Origin: Phormidium tenue FACHB-886
GTDB lineage: Bacteria > Cyanobacteriota > Cyanobacteriia > Elainellales > Elainellaceae
NCBI RefSeq assembly: GCF_014764505.1
Contig: NZ_JACXWX010000003.1
Span: 1-64,000 of the forward strand
Direction: 5' to 3'
Length of the DNA: 64,000 bases
Shown: in pieces, positions 1 to 8,012 of the stretch
How the letters are laid out: the number at the start of each line of letters is the position of its first letter
How positions within the stretch are numbered: the stretch's first letter is position 1
The notes under the pieces: generated by a model
What the model was told of the DNA's origin: nothing
The model's database searches: none
The model's input: only the letters and a program-made list of their open reading frames with translations
Position numbers and translations under genes: made by a program

Positions 1-19
1 CACTACGTGCCTAAATCAA

Positions 20-70
20 AATGTTTTTATGTAAAAGTCCCGCTTTGCGGGACTTTTACATAAAAACATT
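20..70. repeat. Perfect 24-bp hairpin with TTT triloop
   Basis: Positions 20-43 are exactly complementary to 47-70, leaving a TTT loop at 44-46. The stem core is CCCGC/GCGGG with AT-rich flanks. It could act as a bidirectional terminator for the minus-strand gene that ends at 185, but perfect pairing over 24 bp is longer than a usual terminator. The same TTT-loop architecture with another stem sequence occurs at 54700-54738. Function is inferred only. Confidence 0.75.
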
Positions 71-130
71 GTCTCAACATAAGCGCGTAGCGCTATACAT
101 GAGCGTGCTGGAGCGCTAAAGCAGATAGCT

Positions 131-162
131 CAGCCAGGGTAGAGTGCGATCTATCCTGGCTG
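131..162 (-). terminator. Possible terminator hairpin after the GH57 gene
   Basis: An imperfect inverted repeat (131-143 with 150-162, one G.T pair) lies directly downstream of the minus-strand gene that stops at 185. There is no T-tract on either strand, so intrinsic termination is uncertain. Confidence 0.35.
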
Positions 163-184
163 CAAAGAGGCGATCGCTAACTAT

Positions 185-1666
185 TCAAAAATCCGCTTCC
201 AGAATGGCGCTGCCCCGCCGATGAATTTCACGAGCGTATTCCGTCCAGGTTCCCTGCCCCCAATAGCGGAAGCAGCTCGTTTGCAGCAATAAATTGTGCA
301 GCAGGGCATTGCGGTAGCGGTGCTGCTGCGTCAGCGTTGGGTCTGTCTGCAACAGCGGATCGACTGCCTGATGGAACTGAGTGCTGAGCTGGTTCATGGG
401 AGTTAGTACGTTTTCGTAGCCTTCCACCCAGCTCAGATTGTTTGTCCAGGAGGCTCCATCCATGTGGAAATGGGGGTTTTCCTGGCGGATGTTGGCGATC
501 GCTTCTGTCACGGCTGCGGGTGTGGCGTTAGCTGGATCAACGCGCTGCCAAATCTGGTGCTGCCCCACTGCCTGACAGGTCGGGTAATCTTCTGGGCGGC
601 ATCCGGCCGCTTCGATCAGCTCCAGATATTCAGAGCCAGTCATGCCAACCGTGGGCGCATGAGATTTTGCCTGATACCAAACTTGCTTAAAGGCAGGCGG
701 AAACTCATTCATCATCACACCGCCATTCTCGCCATCGCTGATTTGCGTCACCAGCGGCGGCACAGTCACACCGCCCAACTGCACCGGTGAGAGGGTTTTC
801 GCTTCGTAGTAGGGCTGCATTTGTCCAACGAGCTTAGTATCCGATCCCTGTGTTTTGATGAGCGCCGTGATGGCGATCGTCTCGCCGTGCGAGTTGCGAG
901 CGATGAGCTGGTGGGGCACATGCTTGTAGCCAAGCGGCTCACCCGTGAGCGATTCGATCGTATGCTCCTGCACCAGCACCCAACGATAGCCGCAGTCTTT
1001 TAAGGCTTTGACAAACTCATACAGCGTATCTGGATGATTGGGCAAATGCATCTCCGGCGGCGAAAATCCTTTGACCCGCGCCAACGCTTCCCAGCCAAAG
1101 ATTGCCGCGAAGTGATGCTGCCACGCCTGAATGTGTAGCTTCAAATCGGGGATGGGCGTGGAAGGCACAACGGCATGGCTCCACATCGTTCCCAGCCACT
1201 CTACATAGGGTTGATAGGTGGGGTCGCAGGTAATCTGCTTGAGGTTGTCCAGAATATCATCGCGCCCCATTTGCCGTATTCCCCACAGCAAATTGCCGGA
1301 GTAATCCAGCATGACGCGCGGATTGCAGCCTTGCTGAACCAGCTCTGGAATAAACTCTGCCATGCGCATATAGCACCAGGCAAACACACCCGCATTATGG
1401 TTATCGCCTTCCTGGGAATGCTCAAACATGTATTGCAGATGCCCGATCAGTTGCCCTTGTGCGCCTGCCGGAACGGTGGGCTGGTGCATGTGGAGGGCGA
1501 TCGCAAACCCGGCTGAAATGTTTTGCAATTGCAGATTGGTGCGGGGCAGCCAGATCGGCTGATCAGCCTGAGTGACCGACTGCAGCGTTGATTCACTACC
1601 GCAGATGTTGGGTAGATCTTCAATCAGTTCAGGCAGGACAGTTGGAGTGGTTGCAGAAAGTACCAT
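185..1666 (-). CDS. Glycoside hydrolase family 57-type protein
   Basis: A 493-residue protein that I assign to the GH57 superfamily, whose members act on alpha-glucans (amylases, 4-alpha-glucanotransferases, branching enzymes). The sequence shows the family's N-terminal strand ending in LHMHQP (about residues 58-63), followed by GVFAWCYMRMAEFIPEL and LDYSGNLLWG, typical of the (beta/alpha)7 barrel. Later parts (FSPPEMHLPNH, ISDGENGGVMMNEFPPAF) resemble conserved GH57 segments with acidic residues. The ATG at 1666 is preferred over the in-frame TTG at 1672 because GGAG lies just upstream. No signal peptide is evident, so it is probably cytoplasmic and involved in glycogen or maltodextrin metabolism. 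Substrate cannot be told from sequence. It stands alone, with no clear operon partner. Confidence 0.85.
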   Translation of the reverse strand: MVLSATTPTVLPELIEDLPNICGSESTLQSVTQADQPIWLPRTNLQLQNISAGFAIALHMHQPTVPAGAQGQLIGHLQYMFEHSQEGDNHNAGVFAWCYMRMAEFIPELVQQGCNPRVMLDYSGNLLWGIRQMGRDDILDNLKQITCDPTYQPYVEWLGTMWSHAVVPSTPIPDLKLHIQAWQHHFAAIFGWEALARVKGFSPPEMHLPNHPDTLYEFVKALKDCGYRWVLVQEHTIESLTGEPLGYKHVPHQLIARNSHGETIAITALIKTQGSDTKLVGQMQPYYEAKTLSPVQLGGVTVPPLVTQISDGENGGVMMNEFPPAFKQVWYQAKSHAPTVGMTGSEYLELIEAAGCRPEDYPTCQAVGQHQIWQRVDPANATPAAVTEAIANIRQENPHFHMDGASWTNNLSWVEGYENVLTPMNQLSTQFHQAVDPLLQTDPTLTQQHRYRNALLHNLLLQTSCFRYWGQGTWTEYAREIHRRGSAILEADF

Positions 1667-1756
1667 GAGCAACTCCGGAAAGGTCTACCCTAACGCTACA
1701 TGCTCCTTTCTAATTTGGGCGGGGTTGCTTAATGTTTTGCATCTGCCGCTACAAGC

Positions 1757-2980
1757 CTAGCGCTTTGCCAGCTCCGGGCAGCGTCCCACCCCACCCGTCA
1801 TTAGCCACAGCGCTATAAACTTCAATGGGCGGACATGGCGCATCAACGACAGCCCCAGCCGCCGTACAGCAACCAGCGGCAGCCAGCGATTGGAAAAGAC
1901 GCGATCGAGCACATCTGTAAAACCCAGAATCGTTAAATTCTCTAGTTTGCGCCAGCGTTCATAGCGCTTCAGCACCGCCAGACTGCCAATATCTTCACCG
2001 CGCTGCTGGGCTGCCTGCAGCACCTGCGCCAACGCTGCCACATCGCGGATTCCCAAATTTAGCCCCTGTCCGCCCACGGGATGACAACAGTGTGCCGCAT
2101 CCCCCACCAGCGCCAGCCGATTTTGCGTGTAGCGATCGCTCTGCATCAGCTGCACCGGAAACAGCGTCCGCTTGCCGATCAGCTCTAGCTTGCCCAACTG
2201 CCCTGCATAGCGCCGGTTTAGCTCGCTCAAGAATTCAACCTCCTCAACTTCCAGCCACCGCTTCGCTTCAGCGTGGGGAGCCGTCAGCACAATCTGGTAG
2301 CGGTTTCCAGGCAGCGGCAGTGAGGCAAAAGGACCGCTTTGCCAGAAATGTTCGCGGGCAACGTTCTGGTGGTCTTTCTCAGGACGAATTACCGCCGTTA
2401 CGCAAGATTGCCAATATTGCCAGCCTTTAGTGCCAATGCCTGCCTGCTGGCGGATTGGCGATCGGGACCCATCTGCCGCAATTAACAGCCGCGATCGCAC
2501 CTGCTGGAGTTGTCCGTCGATCGACACGGTAAGTTCTACAAAATCTGGCAGATAATCTGCTTTTTGTAGTGTTGCCGGACAAAGCCAGGTGATCGAATCA
2601 GCATCCTGCAGCTTATCCAGCAGGGCTTTTACTAAAACGCAGTGTTCGCCCACATAGCCCAGTTCGGCTGTGCCCAAATCCTCCGGCTGCAGATTGACAA
2701 TGGTAGGATGCTCTGCGTCAGCCAGCCGAATCTGCTGAAAGGTGCTAATCTGCGGCAGAATGTCATCCCAAACGCCCAATCCTTGAAAGATACGCCCCGA
2801 CATCAGCGTGATTGCGTAAGCGCGGCGCTGGGTGAGCCCAGCTTCACGGGGGTTGGCTTCAATCAAGGCAATCTTTAGTCCGGTGTCTTTGAGGGCGCAA
2901 GCCAACGTCAGACCTGCAATTCCAGCTCCGACGATCGTGATGTCAAATTCGGCAGGGGTGGGAAGGGAATACAGCGACAT
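1757..2980 (-). CDS. FAD-dependent monooxygenase, UbiH/Coq6 family
   Basis: A 407-residue flavoprotein hydroxylase. The N-terminus has the Rossmann dinucleotide motif GAGIAGL (about residues 18-24) followed by the ribose-binding acidic residue in LIEAN. A second FAD motif, LALVGDAAHCCHPVGGQGLN, lies at about residue 290 and is diagnostic of the UbiH/VisC/Coq6 aromatic hydroxylase family. These enzymes add oxygen to the ring of quinone or other aromatic precursors. In cyanobacteria the substrate is not settled by homology; a quinone or tocopherol precursor is a reasonable inference. A hydrophobic C-terminal stretch (FIALWLMTGGVG) could associate with membranes. The gene lies 90 bp upstream of the GH57 gene on the same strand. 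Length is normal for the family. Confidence 0.85.
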   Translation of the reverse strand: MSLYSLPTPAEFDITIVGAGIAGLTLACALKDTGLKIALIEANPREAGLTQRRAYAITLMSGRIFQGLGVWDDILPQISTFQQIRLADAEHPTIVNLQPEDLGTAELGYVGEHCVLVKALLDKLQDADSITWLCPATLQKADYLPDFVELTVSIDGQLQQVRSRLLIAADGSRSPIRQQAGIGTKGWQYWQSCVTAVIRPEKDHQNVAREHFWQSGPFASLPLPGNRYQIVLTAPHAEAKRWLEVEEVEFLSELNRRYAGQLGKLELIGKRTLFPVQLMQSDRYTQNRLALVGDAAHCCHPVGGQGLNLGIRDVAALAQVLQAAQQRGEDIGSLAVLKRYERWRKLENLTILGFTDVLDRVFSNRWLPLVAVRRLGLSLMRHVRPLKFIALWLMTGGVGRCPELAKR

Positions 2981-3170
2981 GAGGGGGAAAGCAGCAATAC
3001 ATACTTCTTAATATTGTGACGTGAGTGCGGCTGGGCATCAAGTCACCGCTGCAAGTTCCAATTGCTGCAAGTTCTAAAGTCTGATGTAGTCTTACAGTTT
3101 TACCATTTAGACAGCCTTACTATTTAGAATGTGCTGTCTTTTGTGCGATCGTCGTCGCTTACTTCAGCTC

Positions 3171-3698
3171 ATGACCCAAAATAGCTTGCCTCAACCTATC
3201 AAAGCAGCTTTTGCAGAATCTTCTGAACCAGAAGCCGTCTTCAATGCTGTGCTGCCTGCGGTTTGCGAAATGCTGCAAACCGATCGCTGCTTTTTAGTCG
3301 TGCGGAATCCAGACACCCGGATGCAGCGAATATTTTGCTGGCGGCGCAGCGATCAGTTTCCAGATGTGAGTACGTCCGGCTGGGAAGCTGAGGAGGAATG
3401 GGAGCGAGACGATCCTATGTATGCAGCCGCCCTGAAGGCAGAAGCATCTATTTTTGTGGAAGATGTTGAAACTGCCGGTCCTGAAGTGCTGAACGTGGAG
3501 TTTGAGCGGCAAAATTTTGGGCATCGGGCGCTGGTTCATGCCCATCTACGGCAGGACGCACGACTTTGGGGCATTTTGCAGCCCTGCGTGTTCAAACATC
3601 CCAGAGTGTGGAGCGAGTTCGATCGAGCGCTGATCGCCCAAGTTGTGGAGCAGCTCACCCCGATCGCCATTACCTACGTCAAGGCAGCAGACGTATAG
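3171..3698 (+). CDS. Small stand-alone GAF domain protein
   Basis: About 175 residues forming essentially one GAF domain: an N-terminal helix (EAVFNAVLPAVCEMLQTDRCFL), a central sheet (RIFCWRRSDQFP), and a C-terminal part (RALVHAHLRQDARLWGILQPC...WSEFDRALIAQVVEQLTPIA) typical of GAF folds that bind bilins or small molecules. One Cys lies in GILQPCVF but a bilin-attachment motif of the Cys-His type is not evident, so chromophore binding cannot be claimed. There is no histidine kinase, GGDEF or DNA-binding partner in the same protein. I use the ATG at 3171; an in-frame ATG at 3129 would add 14 unlikely residues. It converges on the HEAT-repeat gene, with only 2 bp between the stops. Confidence 0.75.
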   Translation: MTQNSLPQPIKAAFAESSEPEAVFNAVLPAVCEMLQTDRCFLVVRNPDTRMQRIFCWRRSDQFPDVSTSGWEAEEEWERDDPMYAAALKAEASIFVEDVETAGPEVLNVEFERQNFGHRALVHAHLRQDARLWGILQPCVFKHPRVWSEFDRALIAQVVEQLTPIAITYVKAADV

Positions 3699-3700
3699 CG

Positions 3701-4666
3701 CTAGTAGGCTGCCGAAAGCAAGCTTGGTTCTCCGCGTTCCTCGACTGCCGCTTCAACCCGCTGCCAGAGCAGTTTGTCCTGCTGATAGAGCTTCAGGGCA
3801 GCGATCGCATCTTTGGCATCGAGCGGTCGTCCTTTGGCAACGAGCGACAGCAAAAATTGAATTGCTTCATCCGAGCGCAGCATGGCGATCGCCAGCAGTG
3901 CAGATTTTCGCAGCTCTGGGTCGGTTTGCCGCCCCCACCAGGGTTGCAACAAGCCAAACGCGCCCGACAAGCGAGATTCACCGATTGCCAAAGCCGTCAG
4001 CTCTTGAATTTGGGCAGACGGCGCATCCAGAAAACGAGCGGCAAACGGCAGGGCTGAATGCGGCGTTAGCTTTATCAGCGCACCCAAGCATTCGGCAATT
4101 ACTTCGGCTTCGTCTCCTGCCAGCGATCGCAGCCGCAGCAGCGGTGCGCCGGACTCGTTGCCGCTGTAGGCGATCGCTCGGGCAGCGGCAATGCGGGCAG
4201 GAATTTCGGGGTCAGCCAGCAGATCTGCGAGTTCCGTCAGAGCATCTGGGTAATTCATCCGCACCAAGCCCATCGCGCAGATGCCGCGCAGTGGGGGGGC
4301 TGTATCTACTCGTCCTCCCCAAACGGGTTCCATCTGAATGTGGCGAATTCCCTGCAGAAAGACGGCTTCGGCGCTGGCGTTAAGCCGGTAGAGGGCATCG
4401 GCAATCGCTCCCTTGGCGTGGCAATTGGGGTCAGTTTCGACAGGTTTAATCAAAAAGCGATCGAAGGCAGCAACCAGATCGGGAATGAGCTGCGTCAAAC
4501 CCTGCTCGCCCACCCACTTCGCTGTGTGCATCACTGCCAGCATTTGCTTGCTTTTGAGCAGCTGACGCGCCTCTGCCACCGCAGCTTCTAGCTCCGAATC
4601 AGAATTCAAGCGATCGCGGAGAATGGCAAGCTGATTTAGCAGCGCTTCGACGTTAAACTTTGCCAT
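3701..4666 (-). CDS. HEAT-repeat protein, function unknown
   Basis: A 321-residue helical repeat protein. HEAT-like helical pairs can be read throughout, for example ALTELADLLADPEIPARIAAARAIAYSG and QIQELTALAIGESRL. It resembles cyanobacterial HEAT-repeat scaffolds related to the CpcE/NblB-type superfamily, but I see no feature that assigns it to phycobilin lyases. No signal peptide or membrane segment is seen. The C-terminal 85 residues (starting FGLLQPWWGRQTDPELRKSA) are closely copied in the small divergent gene at 4715-4990, which suggests that this end is a separable module. The two genes start only 48 bp apart and share a promoter region with an A/T-rich TATATAAT-like stretch at 4677-4684. 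Confidence 0.75.
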   Translation of the reverse strand: MAKFNVEALLNQLAILRDRLNSDSELEAAVAEARQLLKSKQMLAVMHTAKWVGEQGLTQLIPDLVAAFDRFLIKPVETDPNCHAKGAIADALYRLNASAEAVFLQGIRHIQMEPVWGGRVDTAPPLRGICAMGLVRMNYPDALTELADLLADPEIPARIAAARAIAYSGNESGAPLLRLRSLAGDEAEVIAECLGALIKLTPHSALPFAARFLDAPSAQIQELTALAIGESRLSGAFGLLQPWWGRQTDPELRKSALLAIAMLRSDEAIQFLLSLVAKGRPLDAKDAIAALKLYQQDKLLWQRVEAAVEERGEPSLLSAAY

Positions 4667-4714
4667 TGGGGTTTAGTATATAATCGTTGCTAATGCTTTC
4701 TAAAAGTTTACTTG

Positions 4715-4990
4715 ATGGTTGCAGACACATTCGAGATTTTACGAGACTGGTGGCACCAACAGGCAGACCCAGATTTGCGCCGTAGTGCTCTCCTAGCGAT
4801 CGCTTTGCTGTATTCCGAGATTTCGCGCGAGTTTTTGCTGGCGCTGATTGCAATGGGTAAACGAGCGGATGTTCAGGATGCTTACCGTGCTTTAGAGGTT
4901 TATCAGGAAAATTCGTCGGTTTGGGAGCAGGTGCAACGGGCAGTAGAGAGCCGCAAGCGGGCAAATCAACTGCTGCGAGTTGGAGAGTAA
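4715..4990 (+). CDS. Mini-protein matching the HEAT protein's C-terminal module
   Basis: A 91-residue protein (ATG at 4715; an overlapping TTG is at 4712). Its sequence lines up without gaps to the last 85 residues of the divergently encoded HEAT protein: both have F-x-L-x-x-WW-x-x-Q-x-DP-x-LR-x-SALLAIA, then FLL-x-L-x-A-x-G, then AL-x-x-YQ, then a W-x-x-V-x-x-AVE-x-R end. About half the residues are identical by eye. It is therefore a duplicated, free-standing module rather than a random ORF. It might compete with or cap the parent protein, but that is inference. It converges on yebC, separated by 38 bp containing a small GGGCGA/TCGCCC hairpin. Confidence 0.7.
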   Translation: MVADTFEILRDWWHQQADPDLRRSALLAIALLYSEISREFLLALIAMGKRADVQDAYRALEVYQENSSVWEQVQRAVESRKRANQLLRVGE

Positions 4991-5028
4991 GGGCGAGCAT
5001 TCGCCCCTACTGAAGCATTGAATATGGC

Positions 5029-5826
5029 TTAAACCATGCTCACTGAGAGTAAATCTTCTGCCATGTCAAAGTTTGCCGTGACGCTTTGCACATCGTCTAG
5101 CTCTTCCAAGGCATCCATCAGCCGCAGCAGCGATCGCGCCTGTTCTGAGTCGGTAATTTCAACGCTATTGCTGGGAATCCAGCGAAGTTCGGCTTGCACA
5201 ATAGTGTAGCCTCTGTCTTTCAAAAATTGGGTCAAGGCTTCCAGGCTGCCAGCCTCGGTAAATACCTCTGCTCCTGGCACGTCTTCTTCAATATCAACCA
5301 GATCATAGGATTCGGCTCCGCCTTCTAGAGAGGCTTCCAGCAGGGCATCTTCGTCGATCGGCTCATAGCCGCGTCCTTTAGGGAGTTCTTTGCCCTTCAG
5401 TGTCACCACGCCTTTTTGCTCAAACATCCAGCCGACGCAGCCCGTTTCGCCCAAGTTGCCGCCTCGCTTGCTGAAGGCAGCTCTCAGGTCGGCGGCAGTG
5501 CGGTTGCGGTTGTCTGTCAGCGCTTCCACGATCACAGCAACACCACCTGGTCCATAGCCTTCATAGCGGATGACTTCAAGGGTATCTTCATTGCCTAACT
5601 TGCCTGCACCCTTAGCAATCGCTCGATCGATGTTGTCTTTAGGGACGCCTGCGGCTTTGGCTTTGTCGATCGCCGTGCGGAGTTGGAAGTTGCCATCGGG
5701 ATCGGCTCCACCCGTCCGGGCAGCGACGATGATTGCCCGCGAAACTTTGGCGGCGGTTGCGCCTTTAACGGCATCAACTCTGGCTTTCTGCCGCTTAATG
5801 TTTGCCCACTTACTATGTCCTGCCAT
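5029..5826 (-). CDS. yebC: YebC/PmpR family protein
   Basis: A 265-residue member of the YebC/PmpR family. It begins with the signature [20 protein letters not shown] and continues with [29 protein letters not shown] and [17 protein letters not shown], all family landmarks. Members were first described as DNA-binding regulators, and some have since been linked to relief of ribosome stalling. Which role applies here cannot be told. It is slightly longer than the usual 245-250 residues. It is transcribed towards the HEAT mini-gene, and the pentapeptide gene lies 129 bp downstream of its start side on the same strand. Confidence 0.95.
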   Translation of the reverse strand: MAGHSKWANIKRQKARVDAVKGATAAKVSRAIIVAARTGGADPDGNFQLRTAIDKAKAAGVPKDNIDRAIAKGAGKLGNEDTLEVIRYEGYGPGGVAVIVEALTDNRNRTAADLRAAFSKRGGNLGETGCVGWMFEQKGVVTLKGKELPKGRGYEPIDEDALLEASLEGGAESYDLVDIEEDVPGAEVFTEAGSLEALTQFLKDRGYTIVQAELRWIPSNSVEITDSEQARSLLRLMDALEELDDVQSVTANFDMAEDLLSVSMV

Positions 5827-5955
5827 GCGTTGACTAACTGATACACATCAAAACTCTTTTTCCAGGATAGACGCTGAGCGATCGGCAACGTCAGGCGATC
5901 CTGGAAATTGTGCTGTAAATACTGTCCGCAAATTAGATAGCTCGCCCGTAGCAGT

Positions 5956-6894
5956 TCATCCGTGCAGGTGAGCGATGGTGACCCAGCTCAGGTCTACTTG
6001 ATCCAGATTGGCTTGGGCGACCTTAGCATCAACCAAAATTGCTCCCCGCAAAATCGCAGAATTTAAAGCAACTTGAGTCAGAATTGCCCGGGTCAAATTT
6101 GCGCCGCTCAAATTCGCGTCATCCAGGTTTGCCCAGCTCAGGTCAGCCTCGGTCAAGTTTGCCTTGGTCAACTCCGATCGCTCTAGGTTTGCTCCCCGCA
6201 GCACTGCCAAGGTCAACTTAGCATCACTTAAATTTGCTCGATTTAAGTTAGCTCCCATGAGGCTCGCCTCCGTTAGGTTTGCAGCCGCCAAATTCACTGC
6301 CGCGAGATTTGCGCCATTCAGGTTTGCCCAGCTCAGGTCAGCCCCAGTCAAGTTTGCCTTGGTCAACTCCGATCGCTCTAAGTTTGCCCCCCGCAACACT
6401 GCCAAAGTCAGGTTAGCTTCACTTAGATTGGCTCTACATAGCTTGGCTTCTATCAGCTCTGCCTGATGCAAATTCGCATCTTTCAAGTTGGCTCCACTCA
6501 GGTTGGCTCCGCAGAAATTTGTATGGCTTAAATTCGTCTCATGCAGGTTAGTCCGACCCAAATTTGCACCGCTCAGATTTGCGTTCCGCAAAACAGCCCG
6601 CCACAGCGTTGCACCACTCAAATCTGCATTCATCAACACTGCTTCAGACAGTTCTGTTCCAGTCAGGTGAACGCCATTGAGGTTAGCACCCTGCAGGTTT
6701 GCCTGCCGCAAGAGCACCCCATTCAGATCTGCCCCAACCAGGTTTGCCTCGCTCAAATCTGCTCCAAATAAGATCGCTTTTTTCAGCGCTATTCCTCTCA
6801 AATCAACTTGATGCAGGTTTGCGCCACTCAAATCTACAGCATGAAAGTCTCGTTCTCCTGCAGCATAGCGATTCAGGAGTTCTTTGGTATCCAT
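5956..6894 (-). CDS. Pentapeptide-repeat protein with internal duplication
   Basis: A 312-residue protein made almost wholly of A(N/D)LxX pentapeptides (GANLHQVDLRGI, GADLSEANLVGADL and so on), which fold as a right-handed quadrilateral beta-helix. The N-terminus (ELLNRYAAGERDFHAVDLS) matches the N-terminus of the second pentapeptide protein at 60131, so the two belong to one cyanobacterial subfamily. A block beginning LTLAVLRGANLERSELTKAN occurs twice, 65 residues (195 bp) apart, and is near-identical in DNA (about 6125-6240 and 6320-6435), which indicates a recent segmental duplication. No signal peptide or membrane segment is visible. The role is unknown. Confidence 0.9.
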   Translation of the reverse strand: MDTKELLNRYAAGERDFHAVDLSGANLHQVDLRGIALKKAILFGADLSEANLVGADLNGVLLRQANLQGANLNGVHLTGTELSEAVLMNADLSGATLWRAVLRNANLSGANLGRTNLHETNLSHTNFCGANLSGANLKDANLHQAELIEAKLCRANLSEANLTLAVLRGANLERSELTKANLTGADLSWANLNGANLAAVNLAAANLTEASLMGANLNRANLSDAKLTLAVLRGANLERSELTKANLTEADLSWANLDDANLSGANLTRAILTQVALNSAILRGAILVDAKVAQANLDQVDLSWVTIAHLHG

Positions 6895-7044
6895 ACGTTT
6901 ACCTCGTCAAGCCAGGAATATAGACGATCCTGATGCTTTTCATTCCCTGTCAATCTACTGTCCCATCTTCGAGTACGCCTACCTGCACCGTTTGATCCAC
7001 AGCTCGCACCTCCACCTTGGTCACAGTCATATATCCCATGGTTC

Positions 7045-7187
7045 ACCCTCAAGTTCTCTTGACTCGCAAAATTGTTCAGTAGTAGTAGGTTGTAAACTCT
7101 ACCGAGACTGCCCGGACTAGCTTCTCACATAAGTTCAGCCACATTAATTCCAGCCTGCTCTACCCTTTGCAATGTGACTTGAGCCAT
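7045..7187 (-). pseudogene. Decayed start of a ferritin-like gene
   Basis: On the minus strand an ATG at 7187, preceded by an AAGGAA ribosome site, opens a 20-codon ORF (MAQVTLQRVEQAGINVAELM, stop at 7125-7127). Shifting frame at 7117 gives VRAVSVEFTTYYY, a stop at 7076-7078 where another residue would be expected, then TILRV. The string VEFTTYYY.TILR resembles the first helix of bacterial ferritin-like (four-helix, di-iron) proteins. Two frame disruptions within 140 bp and no further coding sequence point to a relic. A further small ORF of 29 codons (6950-7039, reading MGYMTVTKVEVRAVDQTVQV) lies between it and the pentapeptide gene and may be another fragment. The family call rests on pattern memory and is uncertain. 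Confidence 0.45.
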
Positions 7188-7550
7188 GATGAGATTCCTT
7201 ATTCATCAAAAAATGCTTTAAATCTGTTGATTGAATTTTAATCACTCCTCATCTGCTATTTTTGGCGTTGCTAATTTGAGGAATGAATTTGTTCAAACTC
7301 ATTCCCTGAGTTGAGTGCCATGCCCTGTTCTCTGTGTGGCGAATATGAAAGACAGCAGAGCATTTAGACGATCGGGCAACAGGATTTGAAATTCAATTTT
7401 TCAGGTGGAGTTTATTCCTGCGGCATATTCTAATTGTCCAGGAGTTCTGCGAAAAGGAACAGCAGATTTGATGTTTATTTATACTCGGTATGAGTATACT
7501 TTTCTGTAGCAGTATAGAGGTATAAAAACTTGATTTAGGAGCTGAATGGG
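7188..7550. other. Intergenic space upstream of the Fur-family gene
   Basis: No coding sequence was recognised here. The region is AT-rich and holds the likely promoters of both the decayed minus-strand gene and the plus-strand regulator, including the dyad at 7480-7498. Confidence 0.6.
7480..7498. promoter_or_regulatory. Dyad operator candidate before the Fur-family gene
   Basis: TATACTC (7480-7486) and GAGTATA (7492-7498) form a perfect 7-bp dyad with a 5-bp centre, 53 bp upstream of the regulator's ATG. The position suits autoregulation by the Fur/PerR-type protein, but the sequence is not a textbook Fur or Per box. Confidence 0.45.
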
Positions 7551-7970
7551 ATGGCTCCCCATCTGAAATCTTACGATGAGGCTTTGGAATATTGCTGTGA
7601 GCAGGGAATGCGCCTGAGCAAACAACGGCAGCTCATCCTTAAACTGCTGTGGGAAACCGATGAGCATCTGCTAGCGAAGACGATTTACGATCGCCTGCAT
7701 CAACGTGGTGAAGTCATCGGTCACACGTCGGTTTACCAAAATCTGGATGTGCTGGCAAAAGCGGGTGTCGTGGAGCGACTGGAAACCGCAGAAGGGTTTC
7801 TCTACAGCCATCAAACTCTCTGCCATTCCCACATTCACGATCTGGATGACGGACGCATTATTAACGTGATGGTGACCCTGCCGCCGGAAGTGATTGCTGC
7901 CGTGGAGGAGCCACTTGGGCTGGAGATTGTGGGGTATCGGATTGAGTTTTTTGCTCATCAGCGATCGTGA
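7551..7970 (+). CDS. Fur-family regulator, PerR/FurC-like
   Basis: A 139-residue Fur-superfamily repressor. The winged-helix part is clear: GMRLSKQRQLILKLLWETDEHLLAKTIYDRL, then GHTSVYQNLDVLAKAGVVERLE, the recognition helix region. The dimerisation domain is short, with the LCHSHIHDLDDGRI region in place of the usual HHHHxxCxxCG. The CxxC pairs of zinc-binding Fur proteins are absent. This pattern resembles the cyanobacterial PerR/FurC group, which senses peroxide in other strains; the assignment is by similarity of remembered sequences. An AGGAG site at 7537-7541 supports the start. A dyad at 7480 may be its operator. The nearby ferritin-like relic would suit an iron/peroxide regulon. It converges on aspS. 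Confidence 0.8.
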   Translation: MAPHLKSYDEALEYCCEQGMRLSKQRQLILKLLWETDEHLLAKTIYDRLHQRGEVIGHTSVYQNLDVLAKAGVVERLETAEGFLYSHQTLCHSHIHDLDDGRIINVMVTLPPEVIAAVEEPLGLEIVGYRIEFFAHQRS

Positions 7971-8012
7971 CCACCACGACCGCTGACAAACCCTCAACCC
8001 GTCTCAACCTGC

